Below are positions 1 through 6,278 of a DNA stretch of 6,938 nt, piece by piece. The translations under genes and the position numbers were made by a program. Each line of letters opens with the position of its first letter. Position 1 is the first letter of the stretch. Origin of the DNA: Bacillota bacterium (GTDB lineage: Bacteria; Bacillota; Limnochordia; JAAZLZ01); contig JAAZLZ010000288.1 of assembly GCA_012799075.1 (NCBI GenBank), positions 1-6,938 of the forward strand, read 5' to 3'. Under the pieces are notes generated by a model, which was not told where the DNA came from, ran no database searches, and saw nothing but the letters and a program-made list of their open reading frames with translations.

Positions 1-121
1 CCTCCTTAATCTCCCGGATCTCAAAACGCCCGTAGGCGCGGAGCCGCTTCAGATAGTGGCGGATTCCGGCAGAAATATGGGCTTCCCGGATCTTGCCTAC
101 GGCGATAATGTATACCTGCAA
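1..121 (-). CDS. rlmH: RlmH, 23S rRNA (pseudouridine1915-N3)-methyltransferase, N-terminal part (cut by window edge)
   Basis: RlmH is a SPOUT-class methyltransferase that uses S-adenosylmethionine to methylate pseudouridine 1915 of 23S rRNA in the assembled 70S ribosome. Only the first 40 codons are visible. After the start residue they read QVYIIAVGKIRE and then a helix ending in YLKRLRAYGRFEIREIKE. This matches the usual RlmH opening: a beta strand, the GK motif, then a helix with the Y-x-KRL pattern. The full protein is normally about 155-160 residues, so roughly three quarters lies beyond position 1, including the SAM-binding knot. The best start is TTG at 121-119, 7 bases after the htrA stop; a GGAG within the last htrA codons could serve as ribosome binding site. 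It is probably co-transcribed with htrA, an order also seen in Bacillus (yyxA-yydA). The family call is firm. The exact start is less certain. Confidence 0.85.
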   Translation of the reverse strand, partial: MQVYIIAVGKIREAHISAGIRHYLKRLRAYGRFEIREIKE

Positions 122-128
122 AGCCCCT

Positions 129-1190
129 TCACTCCAGCACCACTTCCAGTTCTACCGGTGCAGCATCCCGGATGAGCACCAATCCGAGCGAAGCTCCAAA
201 CCCCGCCCTTTGCACCAGGTTCGCCATCTCCTCGATGGAGTCTATCTTCGTTCCGTTCACTTCCACGATCACATCCCCAGGCTTGATGCCTCCCTTGGCC
301 GCAGGCGTTTCCGGCATCACCCGAAGCACATAAGCCCCCCGGGTCGTCCCCAAGGCAATCCCCTGCTGCTCCTCCAAGGCCGCTGCGATTTGGGGAGTCA
401 AGGTCCCCCCCACCACCCCGAGTCTGATGACCTTGCCATGTTCGAGGAGTTGATCGATGATCCCTTTAGCCAGATCAATGGGGATGGCAAATCCAATTCC
501 CTGGGCGGGACGAAACACCGCGGTATTGATCCCCACCACCTTCCCCTCGCCATCGAGGAGGGGCCCGCCGGAATTCCCCGGATTAATGGCTGCATCCGTC
601 TGAATCATCCCCGTCAGATCAAAGTCCCGTTCGGGATGGACGCTGATGTCCCTTCCCAACGCGCTGACCACGCCGGTGGTCACCGAGTTGTCAAAGCGGA
701 AAGGATTGCCAATGGCCACCACATTTTGACCGACCTTTAGCTTGCTGGAGCTTCCCAGTTCCGCAACGGGCAGCTCCTCACCGTCGACCTTGACCACAGC
801 CAAATCCGTATAGGGATCCCGCCCAACCAACTTGCCGGCCAGCTCCCTTCCATCGGGAAGAAAGGCCCTGATCTCCCGAGCGTCAGCCACCACATGATTG
901 TTAGTCACAATGTAGCCATCGGGATGGAAGATGACCCCTGACCCCACCCCCTCTTCCTCTTGGCGCACCTGAAAGAAAAACTGGTCCAGGAACACCTCCC
1001 GGGTGGTGACCAGCTTCACCACCGCCGGCCCCACACTTTGAACGATGCCGACCACCGTGTCCTCCCAGGTAGGCGCGGCCACAGCCGCCTCAAAGGGCTG
1101 ATCGGGCCCCAGAGAGGCAGACAGACTCCCCACCAGGATCCCCGCGGCCAGAAGGCCTATTGCCAATAGCACCCAACGTCCGTTCGCCAC
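129..1190 (-). CDS. htrA: HtrA/DegP-family membrane-anchored serine protease with one PDZ domain
   Basis: This trypsin-like protease/chaperone (MEROPS S1C family) degrades or refolds damaged proteins outside the cytoplasmic membrane. The 353 residues show, in order: a very short cytoplasmic start, one hydrophobic segment at about 6-24 that looks like an uncleaved anchor, a linker, the protease domain at about 45-255 and a single C-terminal PDZ domain at about 258-353. The catalytic triad is complete: His99 in TNNHVV, Asp129 in YTDLAVV and Ser207 in GNSGGP. The length fits single-PDZ HtrA proteins of Gram-positive bacteria. The start is GTG at 1190-1188, preceded by an AGGTGG ribosome binding site that begins just after the upstream phosphohexomutase stop. 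The gap is only 16 bases, so the two genes are probably co-transcribed; rlmH follows after 7 bases. No stress-type operator is visible directly upstream. Nothing suggests inactivation. Confidence 0.95.
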   Translation of the reverse strand: MANGRWVLLAIGLLAAGILVGSLSASLGPDQPFEAAVAAPTWEDTVVGIVQSVGPAVVKLVTTREVFLDQFFFQVRQEEEGVGSGVIFHPDGYIVTNNHVVADAREIRAFLPDGRELAGKLVGRDPYTDLAVVKVDGEELPVAELGSSSKLKVGQNVVAIGNPFRFDNSVTTGVVSALGRDISVHPERDFDLTGMIQTDAAINPGNSGGPLLDGEGKVVGINTAVFRPAQGIGFAIPIDLAKGIIDQLLEHGKVIRLGVVGGTLTPQIAAALEEQQGIALGTTRGAYVLRVMPETPAAKGGIKPGDVIVEVNGTKIDSIEEMANLVQRAGFGASLGLVLIRDAAPVELEVVLE

Positions 1191-1206
1191 TTAATCCCCC
1201 CACCTT

Positions 1207-2607
1207 TCATAGGGCATCAACAAAGGCCAATGCATCCTTTTTCAGCCCATCCAGGGCCTCTTGATCGGCCCCTTCCAGGTAGATGCGCACCAGGGGCTCC
1301 GTGCCCGAAGGCCGGATCAAACACCAGGCATCATCGGCGAAAATCCACTTGATGCCATCCACATTAATGCGGCGAACAATCCTGCGCCCTTGCCAGCTAT
1401 CCTCCACACCCCGGGCTGCCGCCATGAGCCCTTCCTTTTTGTTCCCCGGCAGATGCATATCCAAACGGGTGCTGCATGAACCGCCCACCTCTCCCATGAT
1501 TTCCTGCAAAATGCCGGTCAGGGACTTGCCCTCCGCCGCCCTCAGCTCGGCAAGAAGCAGACAGGCCAACAGGCCGTCTTTCTCGGGGATATGGGGTCCG
1601 ATGCTAAGGCCTCCGCTCTCCTCGCCGCCGATCAAGACCTCACCTTTCAGCATCAGCTGACAGATGTGCTTGAAGCCCACGGGGGTCTCATGGAGGGTCA
1701 GCCCGTAATGGGCGGCTTGGCGGTCAAGCATGTGGGTGGTGGCCACCGTTCGAACCACATCACCCCGCCACCCCTTGTTCTCCACCAGATGGGCCAGGAG
1801 AAGCACCAGCACCTGATTGGCGCTGATGAAATCGCCCGTGCTGTCAATGACGCCGAAGCGGTCCGCATCGCCGTCGGTGGCCAAGCCCAAGTGGGCATTA
1901 TTCTCCCTTACCAGGCGGATGAGGTCTTGAAGCTGGGCCCCGGTGGGTTCCGGGCTGAGCCCTCCGAAGAGGGGATCCCGATCATCATGGATCAGATCCA
2001 CCAGGCAGCCCGCCTCCTGCAAGAGCCTCGGCAGAAGCTTGCGGCCCGTCCCATACATGGGATCAACCACCACCCTCAGACCTGCCCGGGCGATGCCGTC
2101 AAAATCAACGAGGGAGCGGACCGAGTCCACATATTCATCCCCCAGTTCGATGCAGCGGACCAGACCTTCCGCTTGGGCCAATGGCTTTCCCTTGACCCCC
2201 TCGAAAGTCAACTGGGCCAAGTTGGCCTCGATGGACCCGGTGATCGTATCATCGGCAGGGCCCCCGTAATGGGGGATGAACTTGATGCCGTTGTATTGGG
2301 GCGGGTTGTGGCTTGCGGTGAACATGATCCCGCCCAGGCACTGCCGGTGAACAACGGCATGGGCCAAGACGGGGGTGGGGACATCACCCTTGACGATCTC
2401 GACGGGAATGCCGTTTCCCGCGAGGACCTCTGCCGCCTGGACGGCAAACTCTTCGGCAAGGAAGCGGGTGTCATGACCCACCAGGACCGTTCCCCGCCCC
2501 CCCACATAGTCCGCAATGGCCTGGGTGACCAGACGGACGTTGGCAAAGGTGAACTCATCGCACATGACGGCCCGCCAGCCGTCGGTGCCGAACTTGATCT
2601 TGTGCAT
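1207..2607 (-). CDS. Phosphoglucomutase/phosphomannomutase (alpha-D-phosphohexomutase superfamily)
   Basis: This cytoplasmic enzyme moves a phosphate between C1 and C6 of hexose phosphates through a phosphoserine intermediate, supplying sugar phosphates for cell-envelope polymers or glycogen. At 466 residues it is a normal full length. All four signature loops are present in order: the phosphoserine loop TASHNP with Ser99; the metal-binding loop DGDADR (245-250); the sugar-recognition loop GGEESGG (327-333); and the phosphate-binding loop RPSGTEP (432-438). The GEESGG loop fits PGM/PMM enzymes better than GlmM (phosphoglucosamine mutase). Glucose versus mannose preference cannot be read from the sequence, so I give no gene symbol. 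The start is ATG at 2607-2605 with a strong AGGGAGGGG ribosome binding site. A 63-base gap separates it from cobO upstream, with no convincing terminator, so it may be read as part of the same transcript. The long opposite-strand open frames over this gene are shadows. Confidence 0.95.
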   Translation of the reverse strand: MHKIKFGTDGWRAVMCDEFTFANVRLVTQAIADYVGGRGTVLVGHDTRFLAEEFAVQAAEVLAGNGIPVEIVKGDVPTPVLAHAVVHRQCLGGIMFTASHNPPQYNGIKFIPHYGGPADDTITGSIEANLAQLTFEGVKGKPLAQAEGLVRCIELGDEYVDSVRSLVDFDGIARAGLRVVVDPMYGTGRKLLPRLLQEAGCLVDLIHDDRDPLFGGLSPEPTGAQLQDLIRLVRENNAHLGLATDGDADRFGVIDSTGDFISANQVLVLLLAHLVENKGWRGDVVRTVATTHMLDRQAAHYGLTLHETPVGFKHICQLMLKGEVLIGGEESGGLSIGPHIPEKDGLLACLLLAELRAAEGKSLTGILQEIMGEVGGSCSTRLDMHLPGNKKEGLMAAARGVEDSWQGRRIVRRINVDGIKWIFADDAWCLIRPSGTEPLVRIYLEGADQEALDGLKKDALAFVDAL

Positions 2608-2670
2608 GCAAGCCCCTCCCTGGATTGTCGCTCCTTAGTTAATTTGCCACGAATTGGGCTGGCCCATACG

Positions 2671-3183
2671 TCAAAACTCGATCCCCCGCCGGGCAGGCAG
2701 CCCCTGATCATAGGGATGTTTGACCGGGACCATTTCCGTGACCAAATCGGCCTTATCGATTATTTCAGGTGGCATATCCCGACCCGTCAGGACCACCTCA
2801 ACCTGGAGGCTGCGCTTGCTTAATGCCTCCAGGACCTCCTCCGCGGACAGCAGCCCCTTGTTCAGCACATGACTGATTTCATCGAGAATCACCAGATCGT
2901 ACTCTCCCTGGAGACTTTCCCGGGCGGCCTCCCAGCCGGCCGCGGCTTTCTCCCTGTCATCGGGTCCCGGCTGCCCTTTGACGAAGCGCCCCGTCCCAAA
3001 CTGCTCCAGGGAAAAGCCCGGCAATTGCCCGGCCATTTTCACTTCCCCTGAGCCCTGGACGTTCTTAACGAACTGGATCATGCGGACTTGCATACCCTGG
3101 CCGAGGGCCCGCAAGGCCAACCCCAAAGCCGCGGTGGTCTTTCCCTTGCCCCTGCCCGTATAGACTTGGATTAATCCCTTCAA
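2671..3183 (-). CDS. cobO: CobO/BtuR-type ATP:corrinoid adenosyltransferase
   Basis: This enzyme transfers the 5'-deoxyadenosyl group of ATP to reduced cob(I)alamin or cob(I)yrinic acid a,c-diamide, making coenzyme B12 or its precursor in the cytoplasm. The 170-residue protein starts almost directly with the P-loop, GRGKGKTT at 11-17 (first G at 10). VILDE at 98-102 is the Walker B-like segment. The C-terminus carries the family block TGRDMPPE, ADLVTEM, KHPYDQG and ARRGIE. It lacks the roughly 25-residue N-terminal extension of E. coli BtuR (about 196 residues), as short Gram-positive versions do. The start is TTG at 3183-3181. It overlaps the stop of the upstream ABC gene in a 4-base TTGA, with an AAGGAG site just before it, so translation is probably coupled. 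The neighbouring ABC ATPase suggests that imported corrinoid is adenosylated here. The family is certain; salvage versus de novo synthesis is inferred. Confidence 0.95.
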   Translation of the reverse strand: MKGLIQVYTGRGKGKTTAALGLALRALGQGMQVRMIQFVKNVQGSGEVKMAGQLPGFSLEQFGTGRFVKGQPGPDDREKAAAGWEAARESLQGEYDLVILDEISHVLNKGLLSAEEVLEALSKRSLQVEVVLTGRDMPPEIIDKADLVTEMVPVKHPYDQGLPARRGIEF

Positions 3184-4460
3184 TTCTCTCCTTGACCTCT
3201 TTTCCGCAAGTAGTCGAGGACGTCATCGATGCTGCCGGCGGGGACGGCTCCCTGCCGGATGAGCTCCTCCAAACGCCGCCGTCCTTCATCTTCGGTGAAA
3301 TCCCGCCCCCCAACGCCGTCGGCATCAAGGACGATCACATCTTTGTGGAGCTGGAGGGCCGCCTCGGCCGCGGCCAGGTTCAACAGATTCCCCGGGCCCC
3401 AGGGCACGGGACCCAAGACCACCAGGTCAGCCTTTTCAATCATGGCCAGGTTCTGGCGGTGGGCCTCCAGGCTGATGGGGCTGAAGGGCTTCTCCATGAT
3501 GCAGGTCATCCCCAGGGTCTGGGCCGTCTGCCAGTCGCTGTCCCCGATGTTAATGACCCCGATGGAGGGATGCAGGCCGCTGCGGTACAGTTCTTCCAGA
3601 AGTTCGCCAACGGTGCCTCCACCGCCGATGATGTGAACCTTAAGCTCCATCTCCAAAGGCTCCCGCCGGGGCTTAATCAGCACCCAGGGGCGATTGGTGG
3701 CCGGATTAAGATCAACAAGCACCTCGGTGCCGTAAACCGCCTCCACGTTTTCCGGAGTGAGGACCTTGGCCGGGCTTCCCAAGGCAAAGACCCGGCCTTC
3801 GCTGAGCAAAATCAAGTAGTCGCAATACTGGGCCGCCAGGTTGAGATCATGGAGGTTGGCGATAACCGTCACCTGCTCCCTTTGGCTAAGGACCCGGAGG
3901 AGCTCGAAAATCTCCACTTGGTGGCTGATGTCCAAATGGCTCGTCGGCTCATCCAAAAGAAGGACCCGGGGTTGTTGGGCCAGGGCCTGGGCAATGATGG
4001 CCCGCTGCCGCTCCCCTCCGCTTAAGGTTGTAATGGGCCGCTGGGCCAAAGGCAGAATCCCTGTTGCTTCCATGGCTTCCCGGGCAATGCGGTGGTCTTC
4101 GGGACCTTCCCATTGAAACCGACCCAGATGGGGCGTCCGGCCCATGAGGACCACTTCCTCAACGGTGAAGGCGAAATTGACCGCGGTTTCCTGGGGGACA
4201 ACGGCAATCTTCCGGGCCAGCCGACCCCTGGGGATTTTCTCCAGGTCCTCCTCGGCCAAATAGATGGCTCCCCCCTGGGGTGCTAGGACCCGGCTCATGT
4301 TCTTAAGCAGCGTCGATTTGCCCGACCCATTAGGGCCGATGATCCCCACAAAGTCCCCTCCCCGGATATGGAAGGAGACATCCTCCAGGACGGACCGGGA
4401 TGCATAGGCAAAACTGACGTTGTCAACTACTAGATCCAGCTTGGGACTGCCCTCCAACAC
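3180..4460 (-). CDS. BtuD/FecE-type ABC transporter ATPase (probably corrinoid or iron complex) with extra C-terminal domain
   Basis: This is the ATP-hydrolysing subunit of an importer for vitamin B12, haem or iron-siderophore complexes, acting on the inner face of the membrane. The ABC domain (about 8-255) is intact: Walker A GPNGSGKST (42-50), Q-loop Gln90, signature LSGGE (146-150), Walker B VLLLDEP (166-172), D-loop SHLD (174-177) and switch His204. A typical FecE-type ATPase ends near 255-270. Here about 155 more residues follow. They contain a glycine-rich strand-turn (IIGGGGTVGELL, 277-288), a second strand near ADLVVLGPVPWG (344-355) and KDVIVLDADG (373-382), which resembles an alpha/beta nucleotide-binding fold. 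B. subtilis YvrA, a B12 importer ATPase next to an adenosyltransferase gene, is similarly long. With cobO coupled behind it, corrinoid is the likeliest cargo. The start is GTG at 4460-4458 after GGGAGGGGGA; TTG one codon later is possible. No permease or binding-protein gene lies beside it. Confidence 0.9.
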   Translation of the reverse strand: MLEGSPKLDLVVDNVSFAYASRSVLEDVSFHIRGGDFVGIIGPNGSGKSTLLKNMSRVLAPQGGAIYLAEEDLEKIPRGRLARKIAVVPQETAVNFAFTVEEVVLMGRTPHLGRFQWEGPEDHRIAREAMEATGILPLAQRPITTLSGGERQRAIIAQALAQQPRVLLLDEPTSHLDISHQVEIFELLRVLSQREQVTVIANLHDLNLAAQYCDYLILLSEGRVFALGSPAKVLTPENVEAVYGTEVLVDLNPATNRPWVLIKPRREPLEMELKVHIIGGGGTVGELLEELYRSGLHPSIGVINIGDSDWQTAQTLGMTCIMEKPFSPISLEAHRQNLAMIEKADLVVLGPVPWGPGNLLNLAAAEAALQLHKDVIVLDADGVGGRDFTEDEGRRRLEELIRQGAVPAGSIDDVLDYLRKRGQGEN

Positions 4461-4546
4461 AACTTCCCCCTCCCAACGGCTGCCTAACGTAACCTGATAT
4501 CAAAAGTAGGATAAGGACATACTACTAAGTATAAAGGAGGATGTCC
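4461..4546. promoter_or_regulatory. Divergent intergenic control region
   Basis: These 86 bases separate the leftward ABC-cobO gene run from the rightward small-protein gene, so both transcripts should start in or near them. The middle part is clearly AT-richer than the surrounding genes. The leftward ribosome binding site (GGGAGGGGGA on the minus strand) sits at the left end and the rightward AAAGGAGG at 4533-4540. I cannot find a convincing -35/-10 pair on either strand. I also see no B12-box sequence, and the space is too short for a full cobalamin riboswitch without running into the small gene. Confidence 0.5.
4515..4546 (+). promoter_or_regulatory. Inverted repeat enclosing the ribosome binding site of the small gene
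   Basis: GGACAT at 4515-4520 pairs perfectly with ATGTCC at 4541-4546, which directly abuts the ATG at 4547. Inside it, CT (4522-4523) and CT (4525-4526) can pair with AG (4538-4539) and AG (4535-4536), with A-G mismatches between, leaving an 8-base loop. This arrangement covers most of the ribosome binding site AAAGGAGG (4533-4540). A competing hairpin, ATACT (4519-4523) with AGTAT (4528-4532) around ACTA, would leave that site free. It could be an RNA switch on translation, a DNA operator or chance. The pairing is seen in the sequence; the function is inference. Confidence 0.35.
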
Positions 4547-4711
4547 ATGGCTAACAAGAAGCCTCGCAAGAAAGCCGGCCAGGACGCGGAGGAGCTGGGA
4601 GCCTACGGCCAGGCCGGCAAGCTGCTCATGGGGCAGCTGGGCCAGCGCCGGGGGAGCCCTTCATCGCCGCCCAGGACAGCACCCTCGCAAGAAGGACCGG
4701 AAAATGCCTAA
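4547..4711 (+). CDS. Small basic protein of unknown function, 54 residues (possibly the front part of a frameshifted longer gene)
   Basis: I do not recognise this gene. The ATG at 4547 has a strong AAAGGAGG site 6 bases upstream. The first 36 codons end almost always in G or C, as expected for a real gene here. The protein opens with a lysine/arginine cluster (MANKKPRKKAG), continues with a helix-prone stretch (AEELGAYGQAGKLLMGQLGQRR) and ends in a low-complexity serine/proline tail. There is no membrane segment, signal peptide or cysteine. The codon pattern weakens after a run of five G at 4650-4654. From there the frame two bases over from this one has 11 consecutive G/C-ending codons (4654-4686), so the tail may be wrong and the gene may be frameshifted. 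The stop lies 8 bases inside the next gene, which suggests coupled translation or one split gene. The start is well supported; the end is not. Confidence 0.6.
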   Translation: MANKKPRKKAGQDAEELGAYGQAGKLLMGQLGQRRGSPSSPPRTAPSQEGPENA

Positions 4712-5327
4712 GTCCGATGGTTGGCGGCCGTCCTTTAGTGCGGGACTGTTGGCGGGGGAGGCAGTCGCCCTGCTCCTCGTTGGGCTGCTGCTGGCCAACC
4801 GGGCCCTTGCCCTCAAGATCCAGGAAGATGCCCTTTCATTTATGCCCGCCGGACCCCGCCTGGCCTTGTTTGCCGCCCTTTGGGGCGGCCTTGTGGGAGC
4901 AGCCTCCCACTGGCTCGGTGAAGACGGTCATGGCCGGTCCATCGCCGGCGCCCTATGGATGATCCCCCTCCTTGGGATCCACCTCCAGGCCCTGCTGCCC
5001 ACCGCCCGAGGACTCCTTCGCCTGGCGGCCCTGGCGCTGCCTGCCGATGTCCAAGGCGCCCCGGGCCTTGCCGATCCCACCAGGGGACTGATGATCTTCA
5101 CCGTGCCGACCGTCATCACCCTGATGGCGTGGGGAATGTGGCGCACCTGGCTCTACTTCTTCGACAGGTTTTATCAACAAGAAGCGGGCAAGCCCCCCTT
5201 TCCCCCCGAGGAAATCGATGAACCCTCCCCCATGGAGCAGCATCTCCTTTATCGCTTTTACCGGACAGGGTTCTTCCTAGTCGTTCTTTCCCTGATTCTC
5301 CTCATCCGCCGAGCAGGGCGCGGGTAA
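4704..5327 (+). CDS. Hypothetical integral membrane protein, about five membrane segments
   Basis: I do not recognise the family. The 207-residue protein has hydrophobic stretches at about 13-33, 52-70, 82-100, 128-150 and 187-202, so about five membrane spans. Between spans 4 and 5 lies a proline- and glutamate-rich loop (PPFPPEEIDEPSP, about 164-176) after an aromatic patch (WLYFFDRFYQQ, 149-159). The C-terminus is basic (IRRAGRG), consistent with an inside end. I see no catalytic or metal-binding motif. The ATG at 4704 overlaps the end of the small gene by 8 bases and has a GAAGGA site upstream. The same frame stays open upstream and encodes PRKKDRK just before the ATG, so the true N-terminus may lie further left. 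The last 16 codons and the stop overlap the end of etfA on the other strand. Codon use matches its neighbours. It could be a transporter subunit or membrane anchor, but nothing here decides this. Confidence 0.75.
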   Translation: MPKSDGWRPSFSAGLLAGEAVALLLVGLLLANRALALKIQEDALSFMPAGPRLALFAALWGGLVGAASHWLGEDGHGRSIAGALWMIPLLGIHLQALLPTARGLLRLAALALPADVQGAPGLADPTRGLMIFTVPTVITLMAWGMWRTWLYFFDRFYQQEAGKPPFPPEEIDEPSPMEQHLLYRFYRTGFFLVVLSLILLIRRAGRG

Positions 5328-6278
5328 GCGTCGCTTCAGCTCCAGCAGAAATTCCCGGCAATCCCCCACGATACCGTAGGTGGCCAGATCGAAAATGGGG
5401 GCCTTGGGATCTTTGTCAACGGCCACGACCACCTCTGCCCTTTGCATCCCCACCACATGCTGGGTGGCCCCTGAGATGCCGCAGGCGATGTAGAGCTGGG
5501 GCCGAACGATGGCGCCCGTCTGGCCGATGAGCTGCCCAGGCCCCGTCCAGCCCGCATCCACCGCCCCCCGGGAGGCCCCAACGGCCGCCCCCAGCAAGCG
5601 GGCCACCTCCTCCAAGAGAACAAAGTTCTCCCGGGAGCCCATGCCCCGTCCGCCGGCAATGACGATTTCCGCCCCCTTCAAGGGACGATCGTCGACAGGC
5701 AAGGGCTTTTGCTCCAAGACCTTGACGGTCCCTGCCTCAGGATCTGCCCATGGATAATTAATGATCTTTCCCCCTGCCCCCTTTGGACCGGAGGCGAAGG
5801 CTCCCGGAACCAGAGTGGCCATCTGGGGACGATGGTTGGGGCACACGATGGTGGCCAAAAGACGCCCCCCAAAGGTGGGCAGCGCAGCCAAGAGCAGCCC
5901 GTCCTCATCGAGCTTGAGGGAAGTGCAGTCGGCGATCAACCCCGTCCCCACCCGGGCCGCAGCCCTAGGGGCTAGGGACTTGCCCCGGCGTGTGCCCCCA
6001 ATAAGGACGATTTCGGGTCGATAGGCTTCGATCAGCCGGGCAAGAAGCTGGCTGTGCCGTTCATCGGTGTAGCGATCAAGGCGTGGATCCGGAGTCACAT
6101 AGACCCGATCCGCCCACAGGGCCAGCTCCCCGGCCAAAGAATCATGGGGGCTTAGGAGCACCGCCCCTAACGACCCCCCGAGCCGGTCAGCCAAACGGCG
6201 GCCCTCCCCCATTAGTTCATCCACGACCGGGTGGAGCCGCCCCGCTTCCGACTCCGCATAAACCCATACCTCCCTCAT
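5277..6278 (-). CDS. etfA: Electron transfer flavoprotein, alpha subunit
   Basis: EtfA carries the FAD that exchanges electrons with acyl-CoA dehydrogenases or related flavoenzymes, working as a heterodimer with EtfB in the cytoplasm. With the ATG start the protein has 333 residues, normal for the family. The N-terminal domain (about 1-190) has the alpha/beta fold shared with EtfB. The FAD domain (about 195-315) shows the full signature series: GGRGMG (209-214), ASRGAVDAGW with Arg237 (235-244), IGQTG (251-255), ISGATQH (268-274) and AVDKDPKAPIF (286-296). No extra N-terminal ferredoxin domain is present. The start is ATG at 6278-6276, 6 bases after AGGTGG and sharing one base with the etfB stop (TGATG). 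A GTG one codon upstream, giving 334 residues and a 4-base overlap, is possible but too close to that site. The last 15 or so residues (PAPCSADEENQGKND) look like an unconserved tail and overlap the convergent membrane-protein gene. Confidence 0.95.
   Translation of the reverse strand: MREVWVYAESEAGRLHPVVDELMGEGRRLADRLGGSLGAVLLSPHDSLAGELALWADRVYVTPDPRLDRYTDERHSQLLARLIEAYRPEIVLIGGTRRGKSLAPRAAARVGTGLIADCTSLKLDEDGLLLAALPTFGGRLLATIVCPNHRPQMATLVPGAFASGPKGAGGKIINYPWADPEAGTVKVLEQKPLPVDDRPLKGAEIVIAGGRGMGSRENFVLLEEVARLLGAAVGASRGAVDAGWTGPGQLIGQTGAIVRPQLYIACGISGATQHVVGMQRAEVVVAVDKDPKAPIFDLATYGIVGDCREFLLELKRRLPAPCSADEENQGKND

Noticed and set aside
2655..2666. TGGGC/GCCCA inverted repeat between cobO and the phosphohexomutase gene as a terminator
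   Set aside because: Its loop would be two bases, so only about four pairs can form, and no run of T follows in the direction of transcription.
1591..2823. Long rightward open frame of 410 codons
   Set aside because: It lies opposite the phosphohexomutase and cobO genes, which have complete catalytic motifs. Open antisense frames are common in GC-rich genes, and this one shows no recognisable domain.
3192..4025. Rightward open frame of 277 codons opposite the ABC ATPase gene
   Set aside because: It is antisense to a gene with all ABC motifs intact, spans no intergenic region and has no domain of its own.
4461..4711. Cobalamin riboswitch upstream of the ABC-cobO genes
   Set aside because: It was expected from the gene content, but no B12-box sequence is visible on the minus strand and the intergenic space is only 86 bases.
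4928..5243. Leftward open frames opposite the membrane-protein gene
   Set aside because: They are arginine-, proline- and glycine-rich with no domain, while the rightward frame has clear membrane segments and a coupled start.
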